Part shown: positions 26,642 through 39,827 of the stretch, piece by piece
Numbering within the stretch: the stretch's first letter is position 1
How the letters are laid out: every line of letters begins with the position of its first letter
Source: Labyrinthula sp. Ha
Taxonomy: Eukaryota > Sar > Bigyra > Labyrinthulida > Labyrinthulaceae
Direction of reading: 5' to 3'
NCBI GenBank assembly: GCA_015227615.1
Contig: JAALGZ010000005.1
Location: 1,612,001 to 1,676,000, forward strand
Length of the DNA stretch: 64,000 nt
Made by a program: the position numbers and the translations under genes
The notes under the pieces: model-generated
The model's input: the letters and a program-made list of their open reading frames with translations, nothing else
What the model was told of the DNA's origin: nothing
The model's database searches: none

Positions 26642-28149
26642 CTATACTGACATATCTTTAGGTGGAATATCCGGAAGTGGTCTGGTTGACCTTGGATTGG
26701 AAATTGTGCTTACTTCGGGAGTTTCTGTTGTTGCATCTGCAGGATCATGTGTCTCTCTATAAGGTTCTAATACCTCCATATCAAAACTATTAAATTTCTG
26801 ACTAACTCTGTATGACCACCTTTTAAACATATTCACGGAAGAACGCCTGTCGTCTGCATCCTCCTTTGGACTCAACGCTTCCTCGGTAAGAGACATAGCA
26901 TCTGTAGAAGGTGAATTCCCATTTTTATTCTTGTTCTTTCTCTTCATTGTCATTAGTTGTTTCTTAACTCGTTGTAGGGTAGATTGAGGAGACTTCTTTT
27001 GTCTGAGAAGCGTCTTGTTAAATTCAGTTACTGACATGTTGATAGCTCTCTCCGCTGGTGAAACATCAGCTACTGCTTTGAAGCTTAAATTTTTCTTGCT
27101 TTCCAGAAAAAGTGCCACACAGGTAGTTATGATCAGAAGTGAACCAATGAGTATAAATAAGGTAATCAAATAAGGAGTCTTTCGGGTAAGAAAAGGCCAG
27201 ACGGAAAATAAACTCAGTAAAAGTATTAAAAAAGGTCCAAACAGCAAATTTGCTTTTTGAAGGATGCTCAACCGAGATTTTGAGTAGTTCATGGCAACTT
27301 TAAATTCTCTATGCAGCCTATTGTGAACGTCAAACTCATCGTCTGCAAGAAATATGGAAAGAAAAGTTTGTGACACACGATAGAATTCAACTAGGTTCCT
27401 TAAGGAAAATGTCCCCCACAGCGTCATAATTAAGAACAGAAAAATTGGAGTCATTATTGTCGAAAGCTCAGGCTGCTCAAGCAAACATAAAGCTAGAGGA
27501 AATCCAAGAGTAATAAGAAAACTCAGTGGCGCAATAGGAAACAACAGATTTGATATATTGGAGCTTTGGAAACTGCTGGTCGGGGTAATAAACAATGCAA
27601 CGTGGGAAAAAAGGATCTGAGAAGCAATCACAGGAAAGAGAAATGCAATAGCCTGATATCCAATAGCAGTAAAAGAAAACAGCAGAGAAATCCCAATGTC
27701 ATATCCTATGATTCGATCCTGATTCCCAATTTTCCCACGTTTGAGAGCACCAAGAGCCACGCTTAGGATTTGTGTAGTTAGGCAGAGAACACTAAAACCT
27801 ATAAATATACTTTCCAGCTTCATTCCTTGATCATTTTTTCCTAAATGTTTTGATTCTGCATTCTTCTTGAAATGGTTTCTCAAAAGAATGATTAAAAAAA
27901 GGAGTGGGGTGATCGCGGCAATCGCGGAGAAGATGAGTACCCAGCCCCAAAACGCAGCCATGTGGGCTTTATCAATATCACAATCAAGTGGCTCCAATAT
28001 AAAATCCTCCACCGAAATAAAATCTCCTTCACAGTCGCATGTGGAATAATTTGGTAAACAAGCTCCCTAAAGGTGTTGTCAATAAACAGAGTTACTTCAG
28101 AACAGTTATCTCCAGACGGCCAGAGGAACGAATAGTCGCACTCTCCCAT
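26642..28149 (-). CDS. seven-transmembrane receptor-like protein with Cys-rich ectodomain and SH3-ligand tail
   Basis: Two exons, 28,149-28,096 and 28,066-26,642, joined across a 29-nt intron give 492 aa. The splice puts a cysteine cluster in frame (CSEGACLPNYSTCDCEGDF, residues 16-34), reminiscent of a small disulphide-bonded or EGF-like ectodomain. Seven hydrophobic segments follow, the first near residues 55-80 and the last near 315-340. A cytoplasmic tail of about 150 aa is rich in Lys, Ser and Asp and ends with RPLPDIPP, a class I SH3-ligand pattern (RxxPxxP). The topology fits a G-protein-coupled-receptor-like protein, but I see no family-defining motif such as DRY or NPxxY, so the function is open. 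A TATATAA sequence (28,184-28,190) lies about 35 bp upstream of the start codon. Confidence 0.75.
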
Positions 28150-29100
28150 AGTACCTTAATCAATTAAACAATACGTCTTTTACTATATAAGTTACCTGTT
28201 GTTTGTTGACAGGTATGATGTTTTCAAGGTGTGGTTACTTCAAGAGCGGAAAAGATGCCAGCTCTGAAAATGCTGTTCCCTTTTTCGGGCCTACAACAGC
28301 TAAATTGCTCGGATCGCCTTAAATGTGTTTCTTTCACTATCGCGATATATGTAAGATGATTTTTACTGTAATTTATCATATTCACAATATTTCTTTTTGT
28401 GCTTTACAATCAAAGAAATATTCCGATAATTGTGTCAACTTGCTGTCGGTGTTAAGGGTTAGCTCCCAGTAGTAGCGTCTAGGTGTTGGAAAAACTGTTA
28501 CGTTAAATTCTGGAAGAAGCATTTCAAGTATAGAAAGATGAAATTTAATTATACCTATATAGCATCGAAGTCTAAAGTTTTCTTAAGTAAATGGTTCTAA
28601 AATAATGACAATAAACGAAAGATCTCACTGTTGTGAGATTGTGTTTATAGATTCTTTATATTATAGAGCGAAGAGAACGAATTGACAATGTCTATGAAAT
28701 ACAAATGATCCTACCGATAGGTAACGGCTTGCTCAGTAACACGAAGAGTTGGTACTTAGGAGACCTAGTGATACAGTTCATCACTCCCGGGTATGACTAG
28801 ATGTTACAACTTACAAAAAACGGAAGAGAGACAAATTTAAGGAAGAAAAAGACCATAGAAAGTTTTGGGCAAATCTAAATTACAGAAGGACTCTTGTCTT
28901 AAGAGAGTAGAGCTTCAAGTAAAGCTCTGAAAGGGATTTCAGGCTTTGAGAGACGACTGCACCGACGACTGTTAGCCTAGAAAAACTTTGAGAGGTTTCA
29001 CATCTACTAAGTTCAACAACTTTTTCCTACTTTAATAAATCGGTAACATTCTAATATTTCAACATATCCGTCGCTTCGACTAGGGAAAGCTCAAGGAAAA
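28150..29100. other. gene-free region upstream of the 7TM gene
   Basis: No coding sequence was supported. Close to the gene start there is an inverted repeat ACCTGT/ACAGGT (28,194-28,199 and 28,209-28,214), a possible regulatory site. Nothing else was seen. Confidence 0.45.
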
Positions 29101-29101
29101 T

Positions 29102-29820
29102 ATGCTTGCCAGTACAACTAAGAAAACCTTTTCATCGAAGCTGCGAATCAAAATTTCGGCTGTAGTTATGTTTCTCTCTAAAGAACTTCCTCAGCAAGTT
29201 AATGAAACAGTAGAACAAAGCGATGGGATCATGGAACCGTTGCTAGAACTAGATCGCATGAGCAAACCGACTCTCATTGAACGTTGCACACCCAAAACGG
29301 TGTTCGGAGCAACCCAACACAAGGCATTCCTGAATCACATGGAGAAAAAAATCCTTATTTAAAGCTGTGACTGCTAGTACTAGCTGCTGCATTTGTTGAG
29401 CCAGAAGTTGGAAAAGCAGATGTACAACCAAGAAACAAAGTGGGCTGCTCGGAAGAAACTAAAAAACCTGGAAAACCTCATTAAAACACACATTCTACAT
29501 GCTATCAACCACCGTTTTGAAACTGGAAAAAAGAGAAGGAACGCAATTATCGTACATACGTTCCAAGAACTGTAACTGGGGCGGCATCTGAATTTGACTG
29601 TGTACTTGCAAATCATCTAGGAGCAGCAACAAGGCCCATGATATTTATAGGCAAAGAAACTCAAGTCCACAGCCGATAGGACTTCGATCACCTCGGGACT
29701 CAGATACATGTAAACATATACCTTTTTTTGGGGGGGGCTACTAGGAGGGTGGAAACCCTTCGGTCTTACAAGGAAGAGAAAACTGGCCCAAAGCCCTTTG
29801 TTTCATCGTATGGGACTTGA
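29102..29820 (+). pseudogene. decayed coding sequence, unknown family, coiled-coil-rich
   Basis: Open stretches in neighbouring frames translate to protein-like sequence. They include an ATG-started 86-aa segment at 29,102, a basic coiled-coil segment near 29,390-29,575, and a stretch near 29,570-29,810 with TGAASEFDCVLANHLGAATR and similar residues. GC content is above the surroundings and continues raised to about 30.1 kb. The unit is broken in several places and I do not recognise it. A dead mobile-element gene or a dead host gene are both possible. Confidence 0.3.
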
Positions 29821-32800
29821 GTCCACTAAGCAAACCCCCGGCAAGTTTTCTTGCCATGGCACTGAAAACTTGAACTACTCATACTCCACGGAACCAATCA
29901 TTCAAAGCTAAGTACCTTACCCATAACGCCTTGACGACTTGGGGAATCCATGGGGCATTAGCTGCCGCACTAAATATATATCCTCCTCCCATGGTAACCA
30001 AGGGTCACCAATAACGAAACTACTTGATACTTCCACAAAGTAAGGTGCTCGTTCTAAAGGTTAAAGATTAAGGATAACCTACATTAATTCAAGTCCCAAC
30101 GACAAGATAAACATGGAAGCTCTATCAAAGTTAAAAGAAGAAGTGACCCAGAAGAGTCTAAAGCAGAGAGAGGAATAATTTCCTCCAAGGAAATCTAGAG
30201 ACTAAGAAGCGAACAGTTTGAACTAAAAGGCAGTCTCTGAGACTGAATTATTTAGAAGAATAGTAAGTACATGAGTAAAAGAATGATAAAGATAGTGCAA
30301 GCATAGAAGTATGATAGGGTAGGCATTTAGGATCTTGCACCCAAATGGAATTCTTGACAAAACAAATGGAAAGAATATAACAACTAGCTTGTGAACTACC
30401 ATTGACACCTAAATAATAAGATTCAACAAATAATTTCAGTACGAGCGATAGAATGCATAAAAGAAGATTCGGAATACTCAGAGACTACTTCAAAAAGTGC
30501 TTAGATGGCGTGAAGCTAACGTTGCTATCTTGGAAAATCAATAGAGACATTGCTGTACAAAAATTCTAGAGCCCGCTCAACCAGATCAGAAAAAAATTAT
30601 CCTTCAACAACCTCTAACTCTTAAATGAGCTAAGAGTACTCAAGAGCAGCAATGCTGCTTTCCTCGCAGGAATAGAAGTGGGCTTCGAAATTTGTCATTT
30701 TTTGCGCAGAATCTAGTAATTGTGCTTGTGCAAAACGCCTATCGAAATGATTATTTCAAAATAGAGTCGTAAAATTATATTTTAAGAAAAATGTAAAAAA
30801 AATATCTAGTTTGCAACAAAACTTTCCGATAGCAAGATCCTGGAACGGAAAAATTGAAAGGCAGAAACAAGTGTAACAAGGTCATGAATCTCTCGTCATC
30901 TTCCTATAAACTAATATTCAATACATTAATTGAAACCCCTCTACTTCCATAGAAATTTATGATTTAACTTTCAGCAAAGAATAAGTCTCAGGGCCAAAAT
31001 CCAACCGGTGCATATAGCATTTGTTGGTCGAATTATGAACCGTCTGGGCTAATTGAATCTGCTAGGGAATGTGGAAGACTATTGCAGAAAATTGATGAAG
31101 ACTAGTATGAAACGGTACCAGGCAATCTGTTCTGGAAAATATAATTCAACCGTACTATGGGTAGCTGTGAAATCAAACGATCGTTTCTGTCTACAGCAAG
31201 AAAACCACTTAAACAAAAATTTCCAGTGATCCAAGTTCTTTCTACACTCTGGCATCACTTTTGCAGAGTTCAACCCATTCTTCACTACACCAGACACCTA
31301 GAAAGCAATGGCTACAGCTACTTTGGCAGGGAATATCTTTGTACTAATAGCGGAACATGGCTGGTGAGACGTTAAAAAATATCCAAGTCTCCTGAAAGAT
31401 TTACCTAAAACATCTAATCAACGGAAGTTATATATTCAATGCTCAGTCGTTTTTTTTAAAGCGCCAAGAAAACTCTGCATCAACCACGAGGATAATTATG
31501 ATTGAAAAAGCAGAAAATAATACAAAAACACGTGGAATTTATAATCCCTTGACAACATATCATTCTTGTACTTTCTAACATGTACTACATCACTCTTTAG
31601 TGCTGTTGTTTAATATGCCGTATGATTCTGGTTGCTGTTTCAGGACAGCATGTTTTTTATCTTTTATTTTAACCAACTAAAACATCTCTTTAGGAAATAA
31701 AACTGTTTGCCATCCAGAAAATGACCTTGATATTGAACTGACTTCCGCAAAAGATATTATAACAGTTTATAGACACTACTTTGCATCAATTAGCAACCAC
31801 TTTCATAAAGGCACGTCTACATAGTTCATCTTAATTATTAATATATAATCAGAGTCATCGAACTTATTGGACTAGTTACTAATAACATATTTACTTACTA
31901 GGTAGTTTGTTTAATATTTAGTGTTGAGTTGGCTGTGTATCTGAAATACCATGCCCCTTGCTTGAGAAATACCAAGGAAAATGGTTTATGCGAATGTCTC
32001 AGAAAATGCTTCCCCTGTTTTACCAATATCAGCTGTTGAGTGTTCTAATAAAAGTGCTAAGTAAATGATCAACATTGGGCAGTGTATAATTTTAACTAAT
32101 AATACCAAAATAATGTTATCCATCTCCTTTTTAGCTATTTAAAACTTATAAAATATGAGAAGTTAAATTAAAAATGATGATCACTACAACAAGCTTAAAT
32201 AAGCAAAATTGAACCTTGCAAAGCAGAGAAGGTGAGAAGAAGTTCTTGACAGTTCAATAAAATATAAGCACTGGTGAAATCATTATCTTTTAGTTCGAAA
32301 TACATTTTAACTCCAAAGTTTACCAATATGCGAGAACCTAGCAACTAAACCTATCTAATTTAGTCACGGTTGGGTTTTCAAGCTGGGACTTTTGTTAATC
32401 GAATACCTATGTTTGATTGAACTTAAATAACTGAATGACTAATGGGAGGTTTAATAATAATCTCTTCGGATATGGCTTTTGCTGTATTTTGAAATAGGAA
32501 ATTTAATAAAATATATGTTGCTTCCTCAGTAATTACTTGATAAACGCAACATGGGTTAACACGAGAGGCAAATAAAAGATGTATAAATAGTTTTAAGCTC
32601 AGTGCTGTACCAAGAAAAACCTTTTTGATTGACCTTTGTTTTTAGCTACTTATAAATTAGTTTACTTGTATTTTACTGTATTATTGTGTGATTTTATTTT
32701 ATTTTGAACTGATATCCCTTTCACTGAATTTATTTACAACAACTAGCTCTGTATAATATTTCCATATTCCACAGCACAAATACTTCATTTTCCTAGCACC

Positions 32801-35800
32801 TCATACCTACAAATAAGAAAATATATTTTTTTCTTGTCGAATGAGCTTGAAGTGTCTGATGAGCATGGTTTTTTTAAATTTGTGATTTTTTTTAGTTTCA
32901 TAAATTCTAAGAGTTCTTATTCATTAGGTTCACTTAACCTTGCAGGTGAAAAATCTTTTAATCAGGTATTTCTGTTCTCTTAGTTTGATGTAGTATCACC
33001 CAACTCACAAATTAGAACATGATACAGAACTATAGCCCCAGTAGCTCTTGATATTATTTACCACTCATTCATGTTCTCAATTGCTCTATTAAAGGTTGTT
33101 AAATAAATCTGAACTATGAAAAGTGGGACACTTTGCTGGCAGTGTTACAAATTGTACCTTTATATTGCAAGTTCCACCATTTTATCAAAAAATATAAGCT
33201 CTTTTAGTTGACCATACTGCTACTATATTTTTATGCTAGTCTAACCACAATCAGTATAACGATAACACTGACCCAAGATAATATATTTAAATAAAATTTA
33301 TCGTGAATACTCTTAACCCTAAACTTGAGCTAAAGATTCCATAATCGCCTGCCTACAACTAAATTAGAGCTTGAAAAATTTTTCTTGAAGTAGAAGCTAT
33401 GGATGGAAATTATTGGTTGAAAATATGATTGGCATTAAGTCTAAGCTGTTCAAGCATCTGGAAACAAAGTGTCAAAGTTAGTCTATCTAATTCTCTATGT
33501 CTTCACCCTTTGTAGTTAGATGTTATTTTTGTGAATACTAACAAAAGGTTTGAGTTCAACAACCGTTGTTTTATACTGTATCGTCACACTGTCATTTGTT
33601 TTAAGGTTTTCTGCTGCTTCAAAAGAAATCTGATATATTAAAGCAAGCAGTTACATCGCTCTAAAACCATACATTCTCTTAGTCGATCTCTTTCCTCGTA
33701 AGTTTTGACTTAAGACCATCAGCTTAAAATTAGTCTCCTCTTTCACTATATCAGAAGCAGCGAGAAGGACTTAGCTTTCAAGAGAGTACCGTGTTAGTAT
33801 ATCCTCTTAATTTGTTTCTTACTGTAATATTGATTTCCCAACTTTCACCCTACATGTTATGAGAACAAATATCAGCAGAAATCATCACTATTCCTAGTCA
33901 AATGCTATCCATCTGAATATGCAGCATAACTTTCTACAAACTCTATTTTTGGTTTTATCACTTATATATGTCGCTAATACATTAGAAAAGAGAATGGTTT
34001 AAATGCAGATTGTTTACTTTAGCTTATAGACTTTGCATCCAGTTAAGGTGTAGATTTTCATTGATTATCGAAGCCCCTCAAGCTATTTTCTGCAACACTT
34101 TGAGCACAGGAAAATATACTCTGCAAAAAATAGTTGTCTGTGTTTTATTCAAGTCCAGGTTCTCGATTCTGATATCCCTGATGAGTTGAACAATTTGTGC
34201 GATGAAAATACAATATGATAACCTTTACCCCCCCCCCCTCCCTCAAGCTCTGATAATTAGTTGGAAATTATCTCAAACCAGTTTTACGGTTGTTCTAAAA
34301 GTTTTTTACGAAGAGAACACGATTCCTTCAAGATAGGCAGAGTGTTCCCCTATAAAACTTTCTAGAAATGACAGTTCATAGTACTTTGTACATAGTTTCA
34401 TAAATAAATGACAATGAAACCGAGGTATTTGTGTTATTTATGCTAAAAAACCAATTAATAATACAGGAATAACTATTTTTAATTACTTTGCATCTATATT
34501 TAGTTAAATTCAAACTTATCATGTTTCATAAAATACTCTTGCTGCAAGGAAGCGAGCATTTACTTAAGTTCGACTCCACAGATCCTGTGTATTAAGAGCT
34601 GATTCCCGTATATAATTCGAGAACCTGGTCCTAATACATGAGATTTTTATCTTAAGGGTGTTTTTATTGATAATTAGGTAAATTTCACAGTGCGCTGCTT
34701 CATGCAAGTAATCTCTTGTTCCCTCATAAGTAACAAGTCGGGGCATAAGACATTGAGCGCGGTGTTTTCATCTAAGAGAGGGCTCTTGTTTTTGAAAATG
34801 ATAAAAAACGAGACGTGAAACATATATTTCAACAGTAGTTGCAAAGCTCCCTTACATGACACTATAATTAACATTTCTATTACCACAACTAGAAGTAGTC
34901 CGGGATCAAAACTCTAAATATTTAATCAAAAATTAAAATTTTGTTTCACACACTGATTGGAGCCTCTAGTAAGAGAATACTTGCGTTTACTAAAAAGAAT
35001 ATCTTATTTGCAAGAGTTTTAAATTTGAACATGTGAAATAAGGTTATATTGACAGGGATAAGAAAAATCCCTTGAGATATGCCCCACACCCTACCATTTA
35101 ATTTCTTAGAAGTTCTGAAATCTTACAACTGCTGTTGTTTGAAAATAAGTATTTATGTGTTGTGTCAATGTGCACACTGAGTAAAAACTCTATTTCTTTT
35201 TTTTATTTCAAAAGAATTATCCTGTTTATGGTGTATGCCATTTGTTCTTATTCTTCCATATTTACACCTTATCCAAGCAATCATATTATCATATAACCGG
35301 TTTTAGTTAAAAAACATCCACAACATCCCTCAAGCCTAGATAGCTAATTAGCAAAATAGAGCATAGACCCATCTTATTGGCGACTCGAAAATTTTAAAGT
35401 AAGAACCATAAAAACTTTTACAGAATTAAAGAATTTAGTAAATTAAAGTTAGTATATTTTCATCATTAAGTTTCTTTTATTCCAGGTGAATTTAGCTTTC
35501 CATCCCATTGCACAAGTTAGATGAATGATTGCGTGAGAGAATGGGGTTGAAAAGATGATGTTTGGAGATGTGCTTATACCTAGAGACTAGTTCATCGTGA
35601 TGTTTTATCCTATTCTGTAAGTCTAAGCAATGAAGCTATAATATTACAACATGCAAACTGGTCTTTCTCAGGGCTTCAAATTGTAACCATCGTAGTAATG
35701 TTGCGCATTGAAACTTGATTACACATATTTAACATGCACCATCCTGTAAATGAAAACATAGATGTTCAGAAGAACTCTGTCACAAGAAATAGATAATGCT

Positions 35801-38800
35801 TCTTAGAATAGTTTTATAATTCCGTGTTTTTGCCCTTTTTTCCGATAATTTGCATTAAATTCATTGCAGCTTTTGCCATTGCGGTAGGATTTCGCTTTGT
35901 GTAAGTGCGTACATGAGCTTTCAAGACGTAGGTAAAAACTTCACATGTAATTAAGGAATTATAACTTAGCTGCGACCATTTCCAATAGTGGGTAAAAAAT
36001 GTTTAAATGGCTCTATCATAAATATTAAAAAAAAAAAAAGTCACTAACTGAGTAGGAATAATCTGCGTACTATTTTTTTCCTTTTATTCTGTGGAGGTGT
36101 GTATACTAATTGAAATTATCAGGAAATCAAGAATTCTTAGTTTCATTCTAACTATCAGCGAGAAATTTAAAATTTCGTTCTATATCAAATTACTATGACT
36201 TTATTCTCGTTATCAAGTACTTAGCATAAATAAACCGGGGCCATTTGCCGCTGCATGAAGTTACCCCCTAAAATATTTCAAGAAAGCATTGTCTGAGAGC
36301 CTTCGAATATTGAGGGGCATGAGGCGTGATAATCAAAGACTGAATTGTATAATGATCTTCTGGCGCACCTTGTCATGATTCTCAAAAGGTGCAAAAATCG
36401 AATAAAAACTTAGGTCACTTTGCTCATGGATGTAAAACCCATTGCATTATTGGTAATAAGGACTATCAATGTTAGTCTAAATAGTTTTGTAGCCATTAAT
36501 GACTATTATTAAAAAAATATGAGTAAGCAGATTTTGAATCAGATGTTAATGAATAAAAGTGGTTCTCCAGTTCTAGGCCACTGATTTTTTTTTTTTTTTA
36601 AAAGTTCTGGAAAGTAAATCTTAGTTTCATGCACATTAGAATTGGCAAATTTAGAAAAAATTATGAATTGTAGCTTTTTCAAACTCCACTAATTCTGTCA
36701 TGATACTGCATAAAGCAACAAAATCAATAAAGTAAATTTCCATATTTCGTTGAAAATCGAGCTGTACTTGCAATTTCGAATGTGAAAGAAATTATTTAAG
36801 TGCTTTTAGGGAAAAATGTAATTTTCATAATTGAAGTTATCCTTTCGGAAGTTTGTCTCGATGAGGGGTCCAGCGCTTGAAATGAAAGGTGAAATAGAAG
36901 TGATTAACAGTCAGGTTTGTTCTTTAGGCATTTAACAAGGTGATTAGATAAATCCAGTCGAATTCTGAAACTGTACTAAACCTCAATATTTTTTTGTTTT
37001 ACTAGAACATTTACCAAAGTAACCTTGAGTTTCTTTAAGAGAAAAAATTCAAGCTATATGTTGTAAAACGTCTAAAGCTCTAATTCTATGCTTTCAGCGT
37101 GGGTTATTTTCATAAATCTAAAAATATTAAGCTATCTCCCCTACAAAATACAACTTTAGGAAATTATCATGTCTTAAAAGGCAATAATCAAAAACAACTT
37201 TCCTGCCAAAAAGGGTCTTTCTCTTCTGAGAGCTTTCTACAATCTTCAGAAGAACTTGTTGTTAATGGAGATTCTGCAACTTTCTGCCGAATCGGGTATA
37301 TTCCGCCAAAATAAGTCTGATATCCTGATATAGAAAATGGGCCACAATGTGCTAAGATTCTCCATTCAAATTGACTTTCAACAATATAGCTTTTCGCGCT
37401 TAATATTAAGTTTGGATTGATATGTTTTAGTGCACTCCAGAAAACAATTAATGACTAAAGTTTCAGCAACAACATATTTAGCAAATATTAAACCCGAGAG
37501 AAATTTTAAGCCCTTCAAGTTTGCCGACACAATGTCATTCCGCGGAAGTAGGGTTCTATCTTTTGACGAAAATGCTAATTTACTGTTACATTAAAGGGAA
37601 ACACAGTAGATGGAAGTTTTCAATGTTCACTAACCAAAATAGTAATAAGAAACATTATTTGAGAAAAGGAGAGTTTTGGTGTTTCTTTCCGATAACCAAA
37701 CATCGTGGTGAGGCTAATTAGGGATTCTCTACACCTTGACACAAACGGATGGAATAAGGGAAAATTTGTCTTGTCCGTACCACCCCAAGATATAGTATGT
37801 TAAGAGGTTTTATAACAATGAATCGATTCAACGACAAAATCCTTCAGTTTTCAAAAGCTTCCTGCTGTTTCCCTATTATATATTTTTCGAGAATTAGTTA
37901 TGCTTAAAACTTAAACACTTCTCTACCTCTTATGTACAGTTCAATCGCGTTTCCACTGACTCGAACAAAACCTACCTTCTCTATTCTCCAGCAATAAACT
38001 CCAGAAAAACCCAAAACATATCCGACTGCTTCCATCTGACAAACCTTCTGTCTGTACCTACTTGGTGTTCCAACAAACCCAGTATTAAGTCTCAAATCCA
38101 AATTCGTATCCATCGGTTTTAACTCAGGATTCTGTGGCACCTGTGCCATATGTCAAAGTTAACCTCAGCTTAAAAAGGATCAATTAGCAACAGAAGGTAT
38201 ATATATAAAACAAAACTAAGCCCAGGGAAGTATCCACATGGACCCCATACCTTGAGAAAACAGTTATCGCTTCCATTTAACGTGGTAATTTTCAATCAGC
38301 GTCGGATGTTTAAACCTCCTCATTGCGTCGTCTAAACATATCTTCAACCAGAACTAGAAAATAACGTTTTTAAGTTGCATTTGTGCCAAATTACGGAAAG
38401 ATTTTTTGCCCTGGTTTCAGCCTACCCACCTCATCCTTTCCCAACTTGCGGATGAAAAAGTGCTTCAGCGGCAAAAAACCTGTAGATGCAGTTCCTGATA
38501 GCACGAAACCAGTAATCCCATAGCTAGAGATTCTTACGTACACACATTAACTAGATCTGTATAATTAGAAGTGTCGGTCGGTTTTTGTAAATACCTATTC
38601 AACCAAGCAAACATCAACCACAAAAAATAAGAAAAAAGGAATACTGTGCAGCTAAAATATATTTTATTGGTGTCGCTTGAAGTAATAATGTAAGAAACTA
38701 ACCCGGTTTGCTTGAGTAAGGGGGGAATTAAGGAGAAATTATGTTACACTAACTACATGTCGTTTAACTATGTGAAACATCTGTCTGTGATCTACTCTTG

Positions 38801-38985
38801 CCCATACTATGTTCTAGGATAAAAAAAGTCTAAAACCATTCTGTTGGGTGAAAATATCAAAATGCAGTTATAATGAGCTACATTGTTACTAACTCAATCT
38901 GATTTACTTTTCCTATTTCTCGTTTGCAGTAGCTGCGAAGTAATGAGAAAGGATATTTTTATCATATTGAGGATACTCCTAAAAG
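29821..38985. other. gene-poor intergenic region (9 kb)
   Basis: No gene could be supported. The first 300 bp retain raised GC content, probably part of the decayed unit before it. Homopolymer runs occur near 34,229 (C9), 36,028 (A12) and 36,585 (T13). An 81-codon minus-strand frame at 37,904-38,149 has no recognisable motif. I saw no tRNA, rRNA or terminal repeats. Confidence 0.45.
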
Positions 38986-39740
38986 TTATACGTCAAGAAA
39001 AGATACTTGAAATAATACTGCTGTTCTTTTCATCAATATTATGTCTTTGTACCCAGCAATTGGCCTAAACCTCGAAAACTTTCTCAACATTATTTTCATA
39101 AGTTGCAACCCAAGAAACATAAACGAGAGTACAGAAGTGAGTGGATCCATCCAAAGCCAGGCAAATTTGCTTGCTAACAGGCTGCTTGATATATGATGAT
39201 ATAAAGGAAATCCTGGGATTTTAGCAACTTCGTACCCAAACCAAACAACCAAAGCTTTGTGATAAACAAGAGGAACACATAAAGTAGAAGCAGCTAAGCC
39301 AGCCATTGATCCTAAATAATTAGAAAATATAAACACTAATTACCTAATCTAAAAGGAAGCAGAGTTATCCAGTTACCTCTATCGTACACAGCAGTGATCT
39401 CTATTAATTTTTCTTCGGCCTCTTTCGAGGAAAGTTTATCCACGAACATTATTTCTCGCAGCATACGCTCTCTTAGAGCATCAAACTCACCCAAATGAGC
39501 AAGGAAAAATAATGTTTCATTATCACAATCAAAGGCCCTTGTTGGCATAGACTTCACATCGGCAACAACTGGAAATCCAGCGAGTGAGCAGGCATCACCT
39601 CTTTCATTTGTGGAAGCATAGCTTATGGAAGACAAGAATGACGTTTTGGTCAGATTACCTCCACGAATATAAGTGGTTGGGAGCTTTATTCTCTCAAGAA
39701 CCATCCCAATATGGCCTCTGTGCAGTAGCTGCCCAAACAT
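38986..39740 (-). CDS. conserved-looking two-helix membrane protein, possibly organellar
   Basis: Two exons, 39,740-39,344 and 39,311-38,986, across a 32-nt intron encode 240 aa from the ATG at 39,740; a longer frame starting at a TTG codon (39,779) would run into the divergent promoter. The N-terminal half is soluble, with a helical segment (LREIMFVDKLSSKEAEEKL). Then LPFRLG (completed by the splice) leads into a first hydrophobic helix (SMAGLAASTLCVPLVY), and a second helix follows the motif WLWMDPL. A two-helix protein with this spacing recalls uncharacterised mitochondrial or plastid membrane proteins of plants and algae, but I cannot name the family. It is divergent from a Sec20-like SNARE gene, with 87 bp between start codons. 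Confidence 0.75.
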
Positions 39741-39827
39741 CCAGGTTTCTTGTTGTCCTCCTATTCTTGACACTTTCAAGGGTTAGCAGAATAGATAGTT
39801 TTTGGGCAAAGTTATCAAAATCAGACA
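39741..39827. promoter_or_regulatory. 87-bp bidirectional promoter
   Basis: This is the interval between two divergent start codons. The plus-strand frame stays open across much of it, which could mean an additional N-terminal exon of the SNARE, but no splice combination is convincing. No consensus elements were seen; function is assigned from position. Confidence 0.4.

Noticed and set aside
34225-36600. Homopolymer runs (C9, A12, T13)
   Set aside because: Ordinary simple-sequence tracts; no associated element or gene end could be shown.
37904-38149. 81-codon minus-strand open frame
   Set aside because: No motif or family resemblance, no splice context that extends it; not enough to call a gene.
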